This document shows, piece after piece, positions 44,640 to 58,449 of a stretch of DNA of 64,000 nucleotides (position 1 is its first letter; every line of letters begins with the position of its first letter). The DNA is from Ptiloglossa arizonensis. Taxonomy: Eukaryota; Arthropoda; Insecta; Hymenoptera; Colletidae. Below the pieces are notes generated by a model. That model ran no database searches and was not told the DNA's origin. It saw only the letters and a program-made list of their open reading frames with translations. The stretch is taken from assembly GCF_051014685.1 (NCBI RefSeq), contig NW_027479270.1, positions 62,001 to 126,000 on the forward strand, read 5' to 3'. Position numbers and translations under genes: made by a program.

Positions 44640-46435
44640 CTTGAGAAACTCAAAATTTTCGCAGTTCTGATGCTCGACACGAATAACTAGAACGGCTTAG
44701 GGGAAAAGTGCGCATACCGTTGCAATCGGGCGAGTTTCTACTTTCAGATGCAACAGAAATTTTGCGGATTGGTCAATCCGTTCGCGAGATATGGCAGTTT
44801 GGAGGTAAGAAACGCTTGAGAAACTCAAAATTTTCGCATTTCTGATGCTCGATACGAATAACTAGAACGGCCTAGGGGAAAAGTGCTCATACCATTGTAA
44901 TCGGGCGAGCTTCTACTTTCAGAAGCAACATAAATTTTGCGGATTGGTTAATCCGTTCGCGAGATATGGCAGTTTGGAGGTAAGAAACGCTTGAGAAACT
45001 CAAAATTTTCGCATTTTTGATGCTCGCAACGAATAACTAGAACGGCCTAGGGGAAAAGTGCGCATACCGTTGTAATCGGGCGAGTTTCTACTTTCAGATG
45101 CAACAGAAATTTTGCGGATTGGTCAATCCGTTCGCGAGATATGGCAGTTTGGAGGTAAGAAACGCTTGAGAAACTCAAAATTTTCGCAGTTCTGATGCTC
45201 GACACTTATAACTAGAACGGCCTAGGGGAAAAGTGCTCATACCGCTGTAATCGGGCGAGCTTCTACTTTCAGAAGCAACAGAAATTTTGCGGATTGGTTA
45301 ATCCGTTCGCGAGATATGGCAGTTTGGAGGTAAGAAACGCTTGAGAAACTCAAAATTTTCGCATTTTTCATGCTCGAAACGAATAACTAGAACGGCCTAG
45401 GGGAAAAGTGCGCATACCGCTGTAATCGGGCGAGTTTCTACTTTCAGAAGCAACAGAAATTTTGCGGATTGGTCAATCCGTTCGCGAGATATGGCAGTTT
45501 GGATGTAAGAAACGCTTGAGAAACTCAATATTTTCGCAGTTCTGATGCTCGAAATGAATAACTGGAACGGCCTAGGGGAAAACTACACCTACCGTTGTAA
45601 TCGGGCGAGTTTCTACTTTCAGATGCAACAGAAATTTTGCGGATTGATCAATCCGTTCGCGAGATATGGCAGTTTGGAGATAAGAAACGCTTGAGAAACT
45701 CAAAATTTTCGCAGTTCCGATGCTCGACACGAATACCTAGAACGGCCTAGGGGAAAAGTGCGCATACCGTTGTAATCGGGCGAGTTTCTACTTTCAGATG
45801 CAACAGAAATTTTGCGGATTGGTCAATCCGTTCGCGAGATATGGCAGTTTGGAGGTATGAAACGCTTGAGAAACTCAAAATTTTCGCAGTTCTGATGCTC
45901 GAAATGAATAACTGGAACGGCCTAGGGGAAAACTACACCTACCGTTGTAATCGGGCGAGTTTCTACTTTCAGATGCAACAGAAATTTTGCGGATTGATCA
46001 ATCCGTTCGCGAGATATGGCAGTTTGGAGATAAGAAACGCTTGAGAAACTCAAAATTTTCGCAGTTCCGATGCTCGACACGAATACCTAGAACGGCCTAG
46101 GGGAAAAGTGCGCATACCGTTGTAATCGGGCGAGTTTCTACTTTCAGATGCAACAGAAATTTTTCGGATTGGTCAATCCGTTCGCGAGATATGGCAGTTT
46201 GGAGGTATGAAACGCTTCTGAAACTCAAAATTTTCGCAGTTCTGATGCTCGACACGAATAACTAGAACGGCCTAGGGGAAATGTGCGCATACCGTTGTAA
46301 TCGGGCGACTTTCTACTTTCAGATGCAACAGAAATTTTGCGGATTGGTCAATCCGTTCGCGAGATATGGCAGTTTGGAGGTAAGAAACGCTTGAGAAACT
46401 CAAAATTATCGCAGTTCTGATGCTCGACACGAATA
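44640..46435 (+). repeat. About 1.8 kb block, copy 1 of a 16-unit spacing
   Basis: Ten units recur 2799 bp downstream at 47439-49234. Markers: TTGCAATCGGG (44720 and 47519), CTCGCAACG, CACTTATAAC, CATTTTTCATG, CTCAATATTTTCG with GAAATGAATAACTGG, GTTCCGATG with GAATACC, ATTTTTCGG, CGCTTCTGAAAC (46212 and 49011), GGAAATGTGCG. The spacing is one below 16 x 175 because a 174 bp unit lies between. Confidence 0.9.
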
Positions 46436-46553
46436 ACTAGAACGGCCTAGGGGAAAACTACACCTACCTTTGTAATCGGGCGAGTTTCTACTTTCAGATG
46501 CAACGGAAATTTTGCGGATTGATCAATCCGTTCGCGAGATATGGCAGTTTGGA

Positions 46554-46727
46554 GATAAGAAACGCTTGAGAAACAAAAATTTTCGCAGTTCTGATGCTCG
46601 ACACGAATAACTAGAACGGCCTAGGGGAAAACTACACCTACCTTTGTAATCGGGCGAGTTTCTACTTTCAGATGCAACAGAAATTTTGCGGATTGGTCAA
46701 TCCGTTTGCGAGATATGGCCGTTTGGA
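46554..46727 (+). repeat. 174 bp monomer with one-base deletion (class of four)
   Basis: Reads GAAACAAAAATTTT where others have GAAACTCAAAATTTT. The same form is in units 51278-51451, 53552-53725 and 56351-56524; the last two also share TTTTAGCAG for TTTTCGCAG and so are closer relatives. The fifth copy of the surrounding cassette (unit near 60.37 kb) has a full-length GAAACTTAAAATTTT, suggesting an intermediate or independent state. Confidence 0.9.
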
Positions 46728-46739
46728 TTTAAGAAACGC

Positions 46740-46752
46740 TTGAGGACCTCAA
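46740..46752. repeat. Extended hairpin variant TTGAGGACCTCAA
   Basis: Here the usual TTGAG-AAA-CTCAA has changed at both sides of the loop (A to G and A to C), lengthening the stem to 6 bp around one base. The same double change occurs at 53738-53750, 56537-56549 and 60562-60574. All four are in the same kind of unit (starting TTTAAGAAAC after GGCCGTTTGGA), so they are copies of one event or lineage. The matching unit at 51452 has the standard form. Confidence 0.9.
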
Positions 46753-47438
46753 AATTTTCGCATTTCTGATGCTCGAAACGAATAACTAGAACGGCCTAGG
46801 GGAAAAGTGCGCATACCGTTGTAATCGGGCGAGTTTCTACTTTCAGATGCAACAGAAATTTTGCGGATTGATCAATCCGTTCGCGAGATATGGCAGTTTG
46901 GAGATAAGAAACGCTTGAGAAACTCAAAATTTTCGCAGTTCTGATGCTCGAAACGAATGACTAGAGCGGCCTAGGGGAGAAGTACGCATACCGTTGTAAT
47001 CGGGCGAGTTTCTACTTTCAGATGGCACAGAAATTTTGCGGATTGATCAATCCGTTCGCGAGATACGGCAGTTTGGAGATAAGAAACGCTTGAGAAACTC
47101 AAAATTTTCGCAGTTTTGATGCTCGAAACGAGTAACTAGAACGGCCTAGGGGAAAAGTGCGCATACCGTTGTAATCGGGCGAGTTTCTACTTTCAGATGC
47201 AACAGAAATTTTGCGGATTGGTCAATCCGGTCGCGAGATATGGCAGTTTGGAGGTAAGAAACGCTTGAGAAACTCAAAATTTTCGCATTTTTGATGCTCG
47301 AAACGAATAACTAGAACGGCCTAGGGGAAAAGTGCGCATACCGTTGTAATCGGGCGAGTTTCTACTTTCAGATGCAACAGAAATTTTGCGGATTGGTCAA
47401 TCCGTTCGCGAGATATGGCAGTTTGGAGGTAAGAAACG

Positions 47439-49234
47439 CTTGAGAAACTCAAAATTTTCGCAGTTCTGATGCTCGACACGAATAACTAGAACGGCTTAGG
47501 GGAAAAGTGCGCATACCGTTGCAATCGGGCGAGTTTCTACTTTCAGATGCAACAGAAATTTTGCGGATTGGTCAATCCGTTCGCGAGATATGGCAGTTTG
47601 GAGGTAAGAAACGCTTGAGAAACTCAAAATTTTCGCATTTCTGATGCTCGATACGAATAACTAGAACGGCCTAGGGGAAAAGTGCTCATACCATTGTAAT
47701 CGGGCGAGCTTCTACTTTCAGAAGCAACATAAATTTTGCGGATTGGTTAATCCGTTCGCGAGATATGGCAGTTTGGAGGTAAGAAACGCTTGAGAAACTC
47801 AAAATTTTCGCATTTTTGATGCTCGCAACGAATAACTAGAACGGCCTAGGGGAAAAGTGCGCATACCGTTGTAATCGGGCGAGTTTCTACTTTCAGATGC
47901 AACAGAAATTTTGCGGATTGGTCAATCCGTTCGCGAGATATGGCAGTTTGGAGGTAAGAAACGCTTGAGAAACTCAAAATTTTCGCAGTTCTGATGCTCG
48001 ACACTTATAACTAGAACGGCCTAGGGGAAAAGTGCTCATACCGCTGTAATCGGGCGAGCTTCTACTTTCAGAAGCAACAGAAATTTTGCGGATTGGTTAA
48101 TCCGTTCGCGAGATATGGCAGTTTGGAGGTAAGAAACGCTTGAGAAACTCAAAATTTTCGCATTTTTCATGCTCGAAACGAATAACTAGAACGGCCTAGG
48201 GGAAAAGTGCGCATACCGCTGTAATCGGGCGAGTTTCTACTTTCAGAAGCAACAGAAATTTTGCGGATTGGTCAATCCGTTCGCGAGATATGGCAGTTTG
48301 GATGTAAGAAACGCTTGAGAAACTCAATATTTTCGCAGTTCTGATGCTCGAAATGAATAACTGGAACGGCCTAGGGGAAAACTACACCTACCGTTGTAAT
48401 CGGGCGAGTTTCTACTTTCAGATGCAACAGAAATTTTGCGGATTGATCAATCCGTTCGCGAGATATGGCAGTTTGGAGATAAGAAACGCTTGAGAAACTC
48501 AAAATTTTCGCAGTTCCGATGCTCGACACGAATACCTAGAACGGCCTAGGGGAAAAGTGCGCATACCGTTGTAATCGGGCGAGTTTCTACTTTCAGATGC
48601 AACAGAAATTTTGCGGATTGGTCAATCCGTTCGCGAGATATGGCAGTTTGGAGGTATGAAACGCTTGAGAAACTCAAAATTTTCGCAGTTCTGATGCTCG
48701 AAATGAATAACTGGAACGGCCTAGGGGAAAACTACACCTACCGTTGTAATCGGGCGAGTTTCTACTTTCAGATGCAACAGAAATTTTGCGGATTGATCAA
48801 TCCGTTCGCGAGATATGGCAGTTTGGAGATAAGAAACGCTTGAGAAACTCAAAATTTTCGCAGTTCCGATGCTCGACACGAATACCTAGAACGGCCTAGG
48901 GGAAAAGTGCGCATACCGTTGTAATCGGGCGAGTTTCTACTTTCAGATGCAACAGAAATTTTTCGGATTGGTCAATCCGTTCGCGAGATATGGCAGTTTG
49001 GAGGTATGAAACGCTTCTGAAACTCAAAATTTTCGCAGTTCTGATGCTCGACACGAATAACTAGAACGGCCTAGGGGAAATGTGCGCATACCGTTGTAAT
49101 CGGGCGACTTTCTACTTTCAGATGCAACAGAAATTTTGCGGATTGGTCAATCCGTTCGCGAGATATGGCAGTTTGGAGGTAAGAAACGCTTGAGAAACTC
49201 AAAATTTTCGCAGTTCTGATGCTCGACACGAATA
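47439..49234 (+). repeat. About 1.8 kb block, copy 2
   Basis: Repeats 44640-46435 with the same order of ten variant units and no difference that I noticed at the diagnostic positions. It ends at about 49234, where GGCCCAGGGGCAAAG replaces the ACCTTTG unit, and the sequence then follows 43.43 kb instead. Confidence 0.9.
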
Positions 49235-52200
49235 ACTAGAACGGCCCAGGGGCAAAGTGCGCATACCGTTGTAATCGGGCGAGTTTCTACTTTCAGATGC
49301 AACAGAAATTTTGCGGATTGGTCAATCCGTTCGCGAGATATGGCAGTTTGGAGGTAAGAAACGCTTGAGAAACTCAAAATTTTCGCATTTCTGATGCTCG
49401 ATACGAATAACTAGAACGGCCTAGGGGAAAAGTGCTCATACCGTTGTAATCGGGCGAGCTTCTACTTTCAGAAGCAACAGAAATTTTGCGGATTGGTTAA
49501 TCCGTTCGCGAGATATGGCAGTTTGGAGGTAAGAAACGCTTGAGAAACTCAAAATTTTCGCATTTTTCATGCTCGAAACGAATAACTAGACCGGCCTAGG
49601 GGAAAAGTGCGCATACCGCTGTAATCGGGCGAGTTTCTACTTTCAGAAGCAACAGAAATTTTGCGGATTGGTCAATCCGTTCGCGAGATATGGCAGTTTG
49701 GATGTAAGAAACGCTTGAGAAACTCAATATTTTCGCAGTTCTGATGCTCGAAATGAATAACTGGAACGGCCTAGGGGAAAACTACACCTACCGTTGTAAT
49801 CGGGCGAGTTTCTACTTTCAGATGCAACAGAAATTTTGCGGATTGATCAATCCGTTCGCGAGAAATGGCAGTTTGGAGATAAGAAACGCTTGAGAAACTC
49901 AAAATTTTCGCAGTTCTGATGCTCGACACGAATAACTAGAACGGCCCAGGGGCAAAGTGCGCATACCGTTGTAATCGGGCGAGTTTCTACTTTCAGATGC
50001 AACAGAAATTTTGCGGATTGGTCAATCCGTTCGCGAGATATGGCAGTTTGGAGGTATGAAACGCTTGAGAAACTCAAAATTTTCGCAGTTCTGATGCTCG
50101 ACACGAATAACTAGAACGGCCTAGGGGAAAAGTGCGCATACCGTTGTACTCGGGCGAGTTTCTACTTTCAGATGCAACAGAAATTTTGCGGATTGGTCAA
50201 TCCGTTCGCGAGATATGGCAGTTTGGAGGTAAGAAACGCTTGAGAAACTCAAAATTTTCGCAGTTCTGATGCTCGACACGAATAACTAGAACGGCCCAGG
50301 GGCAAAGTGCGCATACCGTTGTAATCGGGCGAGTTTCTACTTTCAGATGCATCCAAAATTTTGCGGATTGGTCAATCCGTTCGCGAGATATGGCAGTTTG
50401 GAGGTAAGAAACGCTTGAGAAACTCAAAATTTTCGCAGTTCTGATGCTCGACACGAATAACTAGAACGCCCTAGGGGATAACTACACCTACCTTTGTAAT
50501 CGGGCGAGTTTCTACTTTCAGATGCAACAGAAATTTTGCGGATTGATCAATTCGTTCGCGAGATATGGCAGTTTGGATATAAGAAACGCTTGGGAAACTC
50601 AAAATTTTCGCAGTTCTGATGCTCGAAACGAGTAACTAGAACGGCCTAGGGGAAAAGTACCCATACCGTTGTAATCGGTCGAGTTTCTACTTTCAGATGC
50701 AACAGAAATTTTGCGGATTGGTCAATCCGTTCGCGAGATATGGCAGTTTGGAGGTAAGAAACGCTTGAGAAACTCAAAATTTTCGCAGTTCTGATGCTCG
50801 ACACGAATAACTAGAACGGCCTAGGGGAAAAGTGCGTATACCGTTGTAATCGGGCGAGTTTCTACTTTCAGATGCAACAGAAATTTTGCGGATTGGTCAA
50901 TCCGTTCGCGAGATATGGCAGTTTGGAGGTAAGAAACGCTTGAGAAACTCAAAATTGTCGCAGTTCTGATGCTCGACACGAATAACTAGAACGGTCTAGG
51001 GGCAAAGTGCGCATACCGTTGTAATCGGGCGAGTTTCTACTTTCAGATGCAACAGAAATTTTGCGGATTGGTCAATCCGTTCGCGAGATATGGCAGTTTG
51101 GAGGTAAGAAACGCTTGAGAAACTCAAAATTTTCGCAGTTCTGATGCTCGACACGAATAACTAGAACGGCCTAGGGGAAAACTACACCTACCTTTGTAAT
51201 CGGGCGAGTTTCTACTTTCAGATGCAACGGAAATTTTGCGGATTGATCAATCCGTTCGCGAGATATGGCAGTTTGGAGATAAGAAACGCTTGAGAAACAA
51301 AAATTTTCGCAGTTCTGATGCTCGACACGAATAACTAGAACGGCCTAGGGGAAAACTACACCTACCTTTGTAATCGGGCGAGTTTCTACTTTCAGATGCA
51401 ACAGAAATTTTGCGGATTGGTCAATCCGTTTGCGAGATATGGCCGTTTGGATTTAAGAAACGCTTGAGAAACTCAAAATTTTCGCATTTCTGATGCTCGA
51501 AACGAATAACTAGAACGGCCTAGGGTAAAAGTGCGCATACCGTTGTAATCGGGCGAGTTTCTACTTTCAGATGCAACAGAAATTTTGCGGATTGATCAAT
51601 CCGTTCGCGAGATATGGCAGTTTGGAGATAAGAAACGCTTGAGAAACTCAAAATTTTCGCAGTTCTGATGCTCGAAACGAATGACTAGAGCGGCCTAGGG
51701 GAGAAGTACGCATACCGTTGTAATCGGGCGAGTTTCTACTTTCAGATGGCACAGAAATTTTGCGGATTGATCAATCCGTTCGCGAGATACGGCAGTTTGG
51801 AGATAAGAAACGCTTGAGAAACTCAAAATTTTCGCAGTTTTGATGCTCGAAACGAGTAACTAGAACGGCCTAGGGGAAAAGTGCGCATACCGTTGTAATC
51901 GGGCGAGTTTCTACTTTCAGATGCAACAGAAATTTTGCGGATTGGTCAATCCGGTCGCGAGATATGGCAGTTTGGAGGTAAGAAACGCTTGAGAAACTCA
52001 AAATTTTCGCATTTTTGATGCTCGAAACGAATAACTAGAACGGCCTAGGGGAAAAGTGCGCATACCGTTGTAATCGGGCGAGTTTCTACTTTCAGATGCA
52101 ACAGAAATTTTGCGGATTGGTCAATCCGTTCGCGAGATATGGCAGTTTGGAGGTAAGAAACGCTTGAGAAACTCAAAATTTTCGCAGTTCTGATGCTCGA

Positions 52201-53159
52201 CACTTATAACTAGAACGGCCTAGGGGAAAAGTGCGCATACCGTTGTAATCGGGCGAGTTTCTACTTTCAGATGCAACAGAAATTTTGCGGCTTGGTCAAT
52301 CCGTTCGCGAGATATGGCAGTTTGGAGGTAAGAAACGCTTGAGAAACTCAAAATTTTCGCAGTTCTGATGCTCGAAACGAATAACTAGAACCGCCTAGGG
52401 GAAAAGTACGCATACCGTTGTAATCGGGCGAGTTTCTACTTTCAGATGGAACAGAAATTTTCCGGATTGATCAATCCGTTCGCGAGATATGGCAGTTTGG
52501 AGATAAGAAACGCTTGAGAAACTCAAAATTTTCGCAGTTCTGATGCTCGACACGAATAACTAGAACGGCCTAGGGGAAAAGTGCGCAAACCGTTGTAATC
52601 GGGCGAGTGTCTACTTTCAGATGCAACAGAAATTTTGCGGATTGGTCAATCCGTTCGCGAGATATGGCAGTTTGGAGGTAAGAAACGCTTGAGAAACTCA
52701 AAATTTTCGCAGTTCTGATGCTCGAAATGAATAACTGGAACGGCCTAGGGGAAAACTACACCTACCGTTGTAATCGGGCGAGTTTCTACTTTCAGATGCA
52801 ACAGAAATTTTGCGGATTGATCAATCCGTTCGCGAGAAATGGCAGTTTGGAGATAAGAAACGCTTGAGAAACTCAAAATTTTCGCAGTTCTGATGCTCGA
52901 CACGAATAACTAGAACGGCCTAGGGGAAAAGTGCGCATACCGTTGTAATCGGGCGAGTTTCTACTTTCAGATGCAACAGAAATTTTGCGGATTGGTCAAT
53001 CCGTTCGCGAGATATGGCAGTTTGGAGGTAAGAAACGCTTGAGAAACTCAAAATTTTCGCAGTTCTGATGCTCGACACGAATAACTAGAACGGCCCAGGG
53101 GCAAAGTGCGCATACCGTTGTAATCGGGCGAGTTTCTACTTTCAGATGCAACCAAAATT
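49235..53159 (+). repeat. Mixed domain III units with second cassette
   Basis: Begins as a copy of 43.43-44.15 kb, then units with GGCCCAGGGGCAAAG, GCATCCAAAATTTTG (50349), AAGTACCCATACC with CGGTCGAG (about 50656-50679), and AAATTGTCG with GGTCTAGGGGC (50953-51003). The ACCTTTG cassette follows at about 51.1-52.2 kb. Variants CGGCTTGGTC (52288), GATGGAACAG, GAGTGTCTAC (52608) and GAGAAATGG end the stretch. Only satellite. Confidence 0.8.
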
Positions 53160-55825
53160 TTGCGGATTGGTCAATCCGTTCGCGAGATATGGCAGTTTGG
53201 AGGTAAGAAACGCTTGAGAAACTCAAAATTGTCGCAGTTCTGATGCTCGACACGAATAACTAGAACGGTCTAGGGGCAAAGTGCGCATACCGTTGTAATC
53301 GGGCGAGTTTCTACTTTCAGATGCAACAGAAATTTTGCGGATTGGTCAATCCGTTCGCGAGATATGGCAGTTTGGAGGTAAGAAACGCTTGAGAAACTCA
53401 AAATTTTCGCAGTTCTGATGCTCGACACGAATAACTAGAACGGCCTAGGGGAAAACTACACCTACCTTTGTAATCGGGCGAGTTTCTACTTTCAGATGCA
53501 ACGGAAATTTTGCGGATTGATCAATCCGTTCGCGAGATATGGCAGTTTGGAGATAAGAAACGCTTGAGAAACAAAAATTTTAGCAGTTCTGATGCTCGAC
53601 ACGAATAACTAGAACGGCCTAGGGGAAAACTACACCTACCTTTGTAATCGGGCGAGTTTCTACTTTCAGATGCAACAGAAATTTTGCGGATTGGTCAATC
53701 CGTTTGCGAGATATGGCCGTTTGGATTTAAGAAACGCTTGAGGACCTCAAAATTTTCGCATTTCTGATGCTCGAAACGAATAACTAGAACGGCCTAGGGG
53801 AAAAGTGCGCATACCGTTGTAATCGGGCGAGTTTCTACTTTCAGATGCAACAGAAATTTTGCGGATTGATCAATCCGTTCGCGAGATATGGCAGTTTGGA
53901 GATAAGAAACGCTTGAGAAACTCAAAATTTTCGCAGTTCTGATGCTCGAAACGAATGACTAGAGCGGCCTAGGGGAGAAGTACGCATACCGTTGTAATCG
54001 GGCGAGTTTCTACTTTCAGATGGCACAGAAATTTTGCGGATTGATCAATCCGTTCGCGAGATACGGCAGTTTGGAGATAAGAAACGCTTGAGAAACTCAA
54101 AATTTTCGCAGTTTTGATGCTCGAAACGAGTAACTAGAACGGCCTAGGGGAAAAGTGCGCATACCGTTGTAATCGGGCGAGTTTCTACTTTCAGATGCAA
54201 CAGAAATTTTGCGGATTGGTCAATCCGGTCGCGAGATATGGCAGTTTGGAGGTAAGAAACGCTTGAGAAACTCAAAATTTTCGCATTTTTGATGCTCGAA
54301 ACGAATAACTAGAACGGCCTAGGGGAAAAGTGCGCATACCGTTGTAATCGGGCGAGTTTCTACTTTCAGATGCAACAGAAATTTTGCGGATTGGTCAATC
54401 CGTTCGCGAGATATGGCAGTTTGGAGGTAAGAAACGCTTGAGAAACTCAAAATTTTCGCAGTTCTGATGCTCGACACTTATAACTAGAACGGCCTAGGGG
54501 AAAAGTGCGCATACCGTTGTAATCGGGCGAGTTTCTACTTTCAGATGCAACAGAAATTTTGCGGCTTGGTCAATCCGTTCGCGAGATATGGCAGTTTGGA
54601 GGTAAGAAACGCTTGAGAAACTCAAAATTTTCGCATTTCTGATGCTCGAAACGAATAACTAGAACCGCCTAGGGGAAAAGTACGCATACCGTTGTAATCG
54701 GGCGAGTTTCTACTTTCAGATGGAACAGAAATTTTGCGGATTGATCAATCCGTTCGCGAGATATGGCAGTTTGGAGATAAGAAACGCTTGAGAAACTCAA
54801 AATTTTCGCAGTTCTGATGCTCGACACGAATAACTAGAACGGCCTAGGGGAAAAGTGCGCATACCGTTGTAATCGGGCGAGTGTCTACTTTCAGATGCAA
54901 CAGAAATTTTGCGGATTGGTCAATCCGTTCGCGAGATATGGCAATTTGGAGGTAAGAAACGCTTGAGAAACTCAAAATTTTCGCAGTTCTGATGCTCGAC
55001 ACGAATAACTAGAACGGCCTAGGGGAAAACTACACCTACCTTTGTAATCGGGCGAGTTTCTACTTTCAGATGCAACAGAAATTTTGCGGATTGGTCAATC
55101 CGTTCGCGAGATATGGCAGTTTGGAGGTAAGAAACGCTTGAGAAACTCAAAATTTTCGCAGTTCTGATGCTCGACACGAATAACTAGAACGGCCTAGGGG
55201 CAAAGTGCGCATACCGTTGTAATCGGGCGAGTTTCTACTTTCAGATGCAACAGAAATTTTGCGGATTGATCAATCCGTTCGCGAGATATGGCAGTTTGGA
55301 GATAAGAAACGCTTGAGAAACTCAAAATTTTCGCAGTTCTGATGCTCGACACGAATAACTAGAACGGCCTAGGGGAAAAGTGCGCATACCGTTGTAATCG
55401 GGCGAGTTTCTACTTTCAGAAGCAACAGAAATTTTGCGGATTGGTTAATCCGTTCGCGAGATATGGCTGTTTGGATGTAAGAAACGCTTGAGAAACTCAA
55501 AATTTTCGCATTTTTGATGCTCGAAACGAATAACTAGAACGGCCTAGGGGAAAAGTGCGCATACCGTTGTAATCGGGCGAGTTTCTACTTTCAGATGCAA
55601 CAGAAATTTTGCGGATTGGTCAATCCGTTCGCGAGATATGGCAGTTTGGAGGTAAGAAACGCTTGAGAAACTCAAAATTTTCGCAGTTCTGATGCTCGAA
55701 ACGAATAACTAGGACCGCTTAGGGGAAAAGTACGCATACCGTTGTAATCGGGTGAGTTTCTACTTTCAGATGGAACAGAAATTTTGCGGATTGATCAATC
55801 CGTTCGCGAGATATGGCAGTTTGGA
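53160..55825 (+). repeat. Large tandem repeat of domain III, copy 1 (about 2.67 kb)
   Basis: Markers recur in the next block: AAATTGTCG with GGTCTAGGGGC (2799 bp on), the 174 bp unit (53552 and 56351), then with 2624 bp spacing CACTTATAAC (54475 and 57099), GAGTGTCTAC (54879 and 57503), GGCAATTTGGAGG (54941 and 57565), GGCTGTTTGGATG (55465 and 58089) and GGACCGCTTAGG. The change of spacing shows that the second copy lost one unit. Confidence 0.9.
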
Positions 55826-58449
55826 GGTAAGAAACGCTTGAGAAACTCAAAATTTTCGCAGTTCTGATGCTCGACACGAATAACTAGAACGGCCTAGGGG
55901 AAAAGTGCGTATACCGTTGTAATCGGGCGAGTTTCTACTTTCAGATGCAACAGAAATTTTGCGGATTGGTCAATCCGTTCGCGAGATATGGCAGTTTGGA
56001 GGTAAGAAACGCTTGAGAAACTCAAAATTGTCGCAGTTCTGATGCTCGACACGAATAACTAGAACGGTCTAGGGGCAAAGTGCGCATACCGTTGTAATCG
56101 GGCGAGTTTCTACTTTCAGATGCAACAGAAATTTTGCGGATTGGTCAATCCGTTCGCGAGATATGGCAGTTTGGAGGTAAGAAACGCTTGAGAAACTCAA
56201 AATTTTCGCAGTTCTGATGCTCGACACGAATAACTAGAACGGCCTAGGGGAAAACTACACCTACCTTTGTAATCGGGCGAGTTTCTACTTTCAGATGCAA
56301 CGGAAATTTTGCGGATTGATCAATCCGTTCGCGAGATATGGCAGTTTGGAGATAAGAAACGCTTGAGAAACAAAAATTTTAGCAGTTCTGATGCTCGACA
56401 CGAATAACTAGAACGGCCTAGGGGAAAACTACACCTACCTTTGTAATCGGGCGAGTTTCTACTTTCAGATGCAACAGAAATTTTGCGGATTGGTCAATCC
56501 GTTTGCGAGATATGGCCGTTTGGATTTAAGAAACGCTTGAGGACCTCAAAATTTTCGCATTTCTGATGCTCGAAACGAATAACTAGAACGGCCTAGGGGA
56601 AAAGTGCGCATACCGTTGTAATCGGGCGAGTTTCTACTTTCAGATGCAACAGAAATTTTGCGGATTGATCAATCCGTTCGCGAGATATGGCAGTTTGGAG
56701 ATAAGAAACGCTTGAGAAACTCAAAATTTTCGCAGTTCTGATGCTCGAAACGAATGACTAGAGCGGCCTAGGGGAGAAGTACGCATACCGTTGTAATCGG
56801 GCGAGTTTCTACTTTCAGATGCAACAGAAATTTTGCGGATTGGTCAATCCGGTCGCGAGATATGGCAGTTTGGAGGTAAGAAACGCTTGAGAAACTCAAA
56901 ATTTTCGCATTTTTGATGCTCGAAACGAATAACTAGAACGGCCTAGGGGAAAAGTGCGCATACCGTTGTAATCGGGCGAGTTTCTACTTTCAGATGCAAC
57001 AGAAATTTTGCGGATTGGTCAATCCGTTCGCGAGATATGGCAGTTTGGAGGTAAGAAACGCTTGAGAAACTCAAAATTTTCGCAGTTCTGATGCTCGACA
57101 CTTATAACTAGAACGGCCTAGGGGAAAAGTGCGCATACCGTTGTAATCGGGCGAGTTTCTACTTTCAGATGCAACAGAAATTTTGCGGCTTGGTCAATCC
57201 GTTCGCGAGATATGGCAGTTTGGAGGTAAGAAACGCTTGAGAAACTCAAAATTTTCGCATTTCTGATGCTCGAAACGAATAACTAGAACCGCCTAGGGGA
57301 AAAGTACGCATACCGTTGTAATCGGGCGAGTTTCTACTTTCAGATGGAACAGAAATTTTGCGGATTGATCAATCCGTTCGCGAGATATGGCAGTTTGGAG
57401 ATAAGAAACGCTTGAGAAACTCAAAATTTTCGCAGTTCTGATGCTCGACACGAATAACTAGAACGGCCTAGGGGAAAAGTGCGCATACCGTTGTAATCGG
57501 GCGAGTGTCTACTTTCAGATGCAACAGAAATTTTGCGGATTGGTCAATCCGTTCGCGAGATATGGCAATTTGGAGGTAAGAAACGCTTGAGAAACTCAAA
57601 ATTTTCGCAGTTCTGATGCTCGACACGAATAACTAGAACGGCCTAGGGGAAAACTACACCTACCTTTGTAATCGGGCGAGTTTCTACTTTCAGATGCAAC
57701 AGAAATTTTGCGGATTGGTCAATCCGTTCGCGAGATATGGCAGTTTGGAGGTAAGAAACGCTTGAGAAACTCAAAATTTTCGCAGTTCTGATGCTCGACA
57801 CGAATAACTAGAACGGCCTAGGGGCAAAGTGCGCATACCGTTGTAATCGGGCGAGTTTCTACTTTCAGATGCAACAGAAATTTTGCGGATTGATCAATCC
57901 GTTCGCGAGATATGGCAGTTTGGAGATAAGAAACGCTTGAGAAACTCAAAATTTTCGCAGTTCTGATGCTCGACACGAATAACTAGAACGGCCTAGGGGA
58001 AAAGTGCGCATACCGTTGTAATCGGGCGAGTTTCTACTTTCAGAAGCAACAGAAATTTTGCGGATTGGTTAATCCGTTCGCGAGATATGGCTGTTTGGAT
58101 GTAAGAAACGCTTGAGAAACTCAAAATTTTCGCATTTTTGATGCTCGAAACGAATAACTAGAACGGCCTAGGGGAAAAGTGCGCATACCGTTGTAATCGG
58201 GCGAGTTTCTACTTTCAGATGCAACAGAAATTTTGCGGATTGGTCAATCCGTTCGCGAGATATGGCAGTTTGGAGGTAAGAAACGCTTGAGAAACTCAAA
58301 ATTTTCGCAGTTCTGATGCTCGAAACGAATAACTAGGACCGCTTAGGGGAAAAGTACGCATACCGTTGTAATCGGGTGAGTTTCTACTTTCAGATGGAAC
58401 AGAAATTTTGCGGATTGATCAATCCGTTCGCGAGATATGGCAGTTTGGA
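55826..58449 (+). repeat. Large tandem repeat of domain III, copy 2 (one unit shorter)
   Basis: Follows copy 1 directly. Near 56.8 kb the GAATGACTAGAGCGG unit runs straight into a CCGGTCGCG unit, skipping the GATGGCACAG/GATACGG unit of copy 1, a clean one-monomer deletion. At the boundary, the unit ending near 55825 joins TTGATCAATCC to a GGTAAG start, an unusual combination, as expected if the crossover lay between those bases. Confidence 0.85.

Larger units (their letters stand above)
46380..47438 (+). repeat. CTACACCTACCTTTG cassette, first occurrence
   Basis: A fixed unit order: ACCTTTG unit with CAACGGAAAT; 174 bp unit; ACCTTTG unit leading to GGCCGTTTGGATTTAAG; CATTTC unit; GAATGACTAGAGCGG unit with GGGGAGAAG and GATGGCACAG; GATACGG with GTTTTGATG; CCGGTCGCG unit; CATTTTTGATG unit. 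The order is seen again starting near 51.1, 53.4, 56.2 and 60.2 kb, with small losses. Confidence 0.85.
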
